Positions 36,967-37,901 of a stretch of 37,901 nt of DNA are shown here, in pieces (the first letter of the stretch is position 1; every line of letters starts with the position of its first letter). A program made the position numbers and the translations under genes. Source of the DNA: Candidatus Amesbacteria bacterium RIFOXYB1_FULL_44_23 (lineage in GTDB: Bacteria; Patescibacteriota; Microgenomatia; CAZETR01; Amesbacteraceae); contig MEXR01000052.1 in NCBI GenBank assembly GCA_001773775.1, forward strand, positions 1-37,901. Reading direction: 5' to 3'. Under the pieces are notes generated by a model, which had not been told where the DNA came from, did no database searches, and worked only from the letters and a program-made list of their open reading frames with translations.

Positions 36967-37901
36967 TTATTTGAAGATAATGTTCAATGGTTGTTCGTTT
37001 GTAATGATTCTGTAAATTGAAACAACCTCAGGATCTTTCGCAAAATTGTATCTCACTGAGTTTGCCACAGCATTTTTTGCTATAACAACATTTCCGTCTT
37101 GGTATTCAATAATTGCCATATACAGCCACAGTTTACTGTCCAGGGGAAACTTTTCGAGCGTTTGTTTCAGAAAAGCCAAATTATCCTCTTTATTACCGCC
37201 CAAAAGAGTCAGACTGCCCAAATTTTGGTATGTCATGTAATTATCGCTGTATGTTAAGGCTTTCAAATACATTTGCTTAGCGTTTTCGTAGTCACCTAAC
37301 TTCAAATACACTGTTCCCAGCAAATTGTAATTATTCCAACCTGGATTAAGTTTGATAGAAATCTCTGCATGCTCTTTTGCTTCACTAAGATTACCTGTCT
37401 TGATAAGTTCATCCCCCATTCCATTATGTAAGTTGTAATCATTTTTTGATACCTGGATATCTTTACTAATAAGAGTCAGCGAATTTCTGTAATCAAAGCT
37501 TCTTAAAAATGTTCTTACTGAAAAAGGTATTAAAAGTGCAGCGATAATCATTAAAACCCATTTGTTACTTAAGTTAATACGAAAAGGCTCAAGTAATACA
37601 CCCAATGCACCCAACACTCCAATAATCGGAAAATAAAACCATCGGTCAGCCACAGTTGCGTCTAAGGGCAGTATTTGTACATGTAACAAAATTCCAATGA
37701 AAAACCAAAAAACAAAGAACGCATAGAGATTAAGACGCATCAATGACTGCTTTTTAACCCAAAAGAAAGCATATATGATTCCGCTAACAAAAAGGACTAC
37801 CACAAAAAGGGGCAAGTAAAAGTGTTCAAATGTAATTATTGGATACGTCCAATGATACGAAAATGACAGATTTATCGGAAAGAGAAATGTTTTTAAATAA
37901 A
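36967..37901 (-). CDS. TPR-containing polytopic membrane protein, TMTC-like; partial, 5' end beyond window
   Basis: The frame stays open to the window end: YLKTFLFPINLSFSYHWTYPIITFEHFYLPLFVVV, so the track's 37815 start is internal; C-terminal TPRs (NLLGTVYLKLGDYENAKQMYLKAL). Confidence 0.78.
   Translation of the reverse strand, partial: YLKTFLFPINLSFSYHWTYPIITFEHFYLPLFVVVLFVSGIIYAFFWVKKQSLMRLNLYAFFVFWFFIGILLHVQILPLDATVADRWFYFPIIGVLGALGVLLEPFRINLSNKWVLMIIAALLIPFSVRTFLRSFDYRNSLTLISKDIQVSKNDYNLHNGMGDELIKTGNLSEAKEHAEISIKLNPGWNNYNLLGTVYLKLGDYENAKQMYLKALTYSDNYMTYQNLGSLTLLGGNKEDNLAFLKQTLEKFPLDSKLWLYMAIIEYQDGNVVIAKNAVANSVRYNFAKDPEVVSIYRIITNEQPLNIIFK

Overview
The window is a dense 37.9-kb stretch of bacterial chromosome, probably from a Candidatus Patescibacteria/CPR genome (Microgenomates-like). 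That taxonomy is inferred from protein flavour and gene packing only. Normal TGA stops are used, so there is no sign of the SR1/Gracilibacteria code. About 1-32.1 kb is a large surface-glycan locus. It holds at least a dozen polytopic GT-C-like membrane proteins (GT39/PMT_2/ArnT-like, GT87-like, PTPS-related, YfhO-like), six full-length GT2 glycosyltransferases plus two DPM1-like GT2s, one GT4, one Wzx/MATE-type flippase and one SAM methyltransferase. A small housekeeping island (NUDIX, histidine phosphatase, HIT, nucleoside deaminase) sits inside it. About 32.1-37 kb differs in character: an Erm/KsgA-family rRNA adenine dimethyltransferase with Erm-like motifs, a thiol-rich MerR-family metal-type regulator, a P-loop kinase, TspO, a PfkB kinase and adenosylhomocysteinase. 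The window ends in a partial TMTC-like TPR membrane protein. The most striking signal is at 33010-33534. A textbook MerR/CueR-type promoter (TTGACC, 19-bp spacer, TATATT, perfect 10-1-10 dyad) is built into the last codons of the Erm-like gene. It should drive an apparently leaderless merR, whose 3' end carries a full-length Shine-Dalgarno (AAGGAGGTGAT) for a 12-aa cysteine-rich ORF, MKDPTSCPGGCC, absent from the ORF track. No rRNA, intact tRNA, CRISPR array or IS element was recognised by eye.
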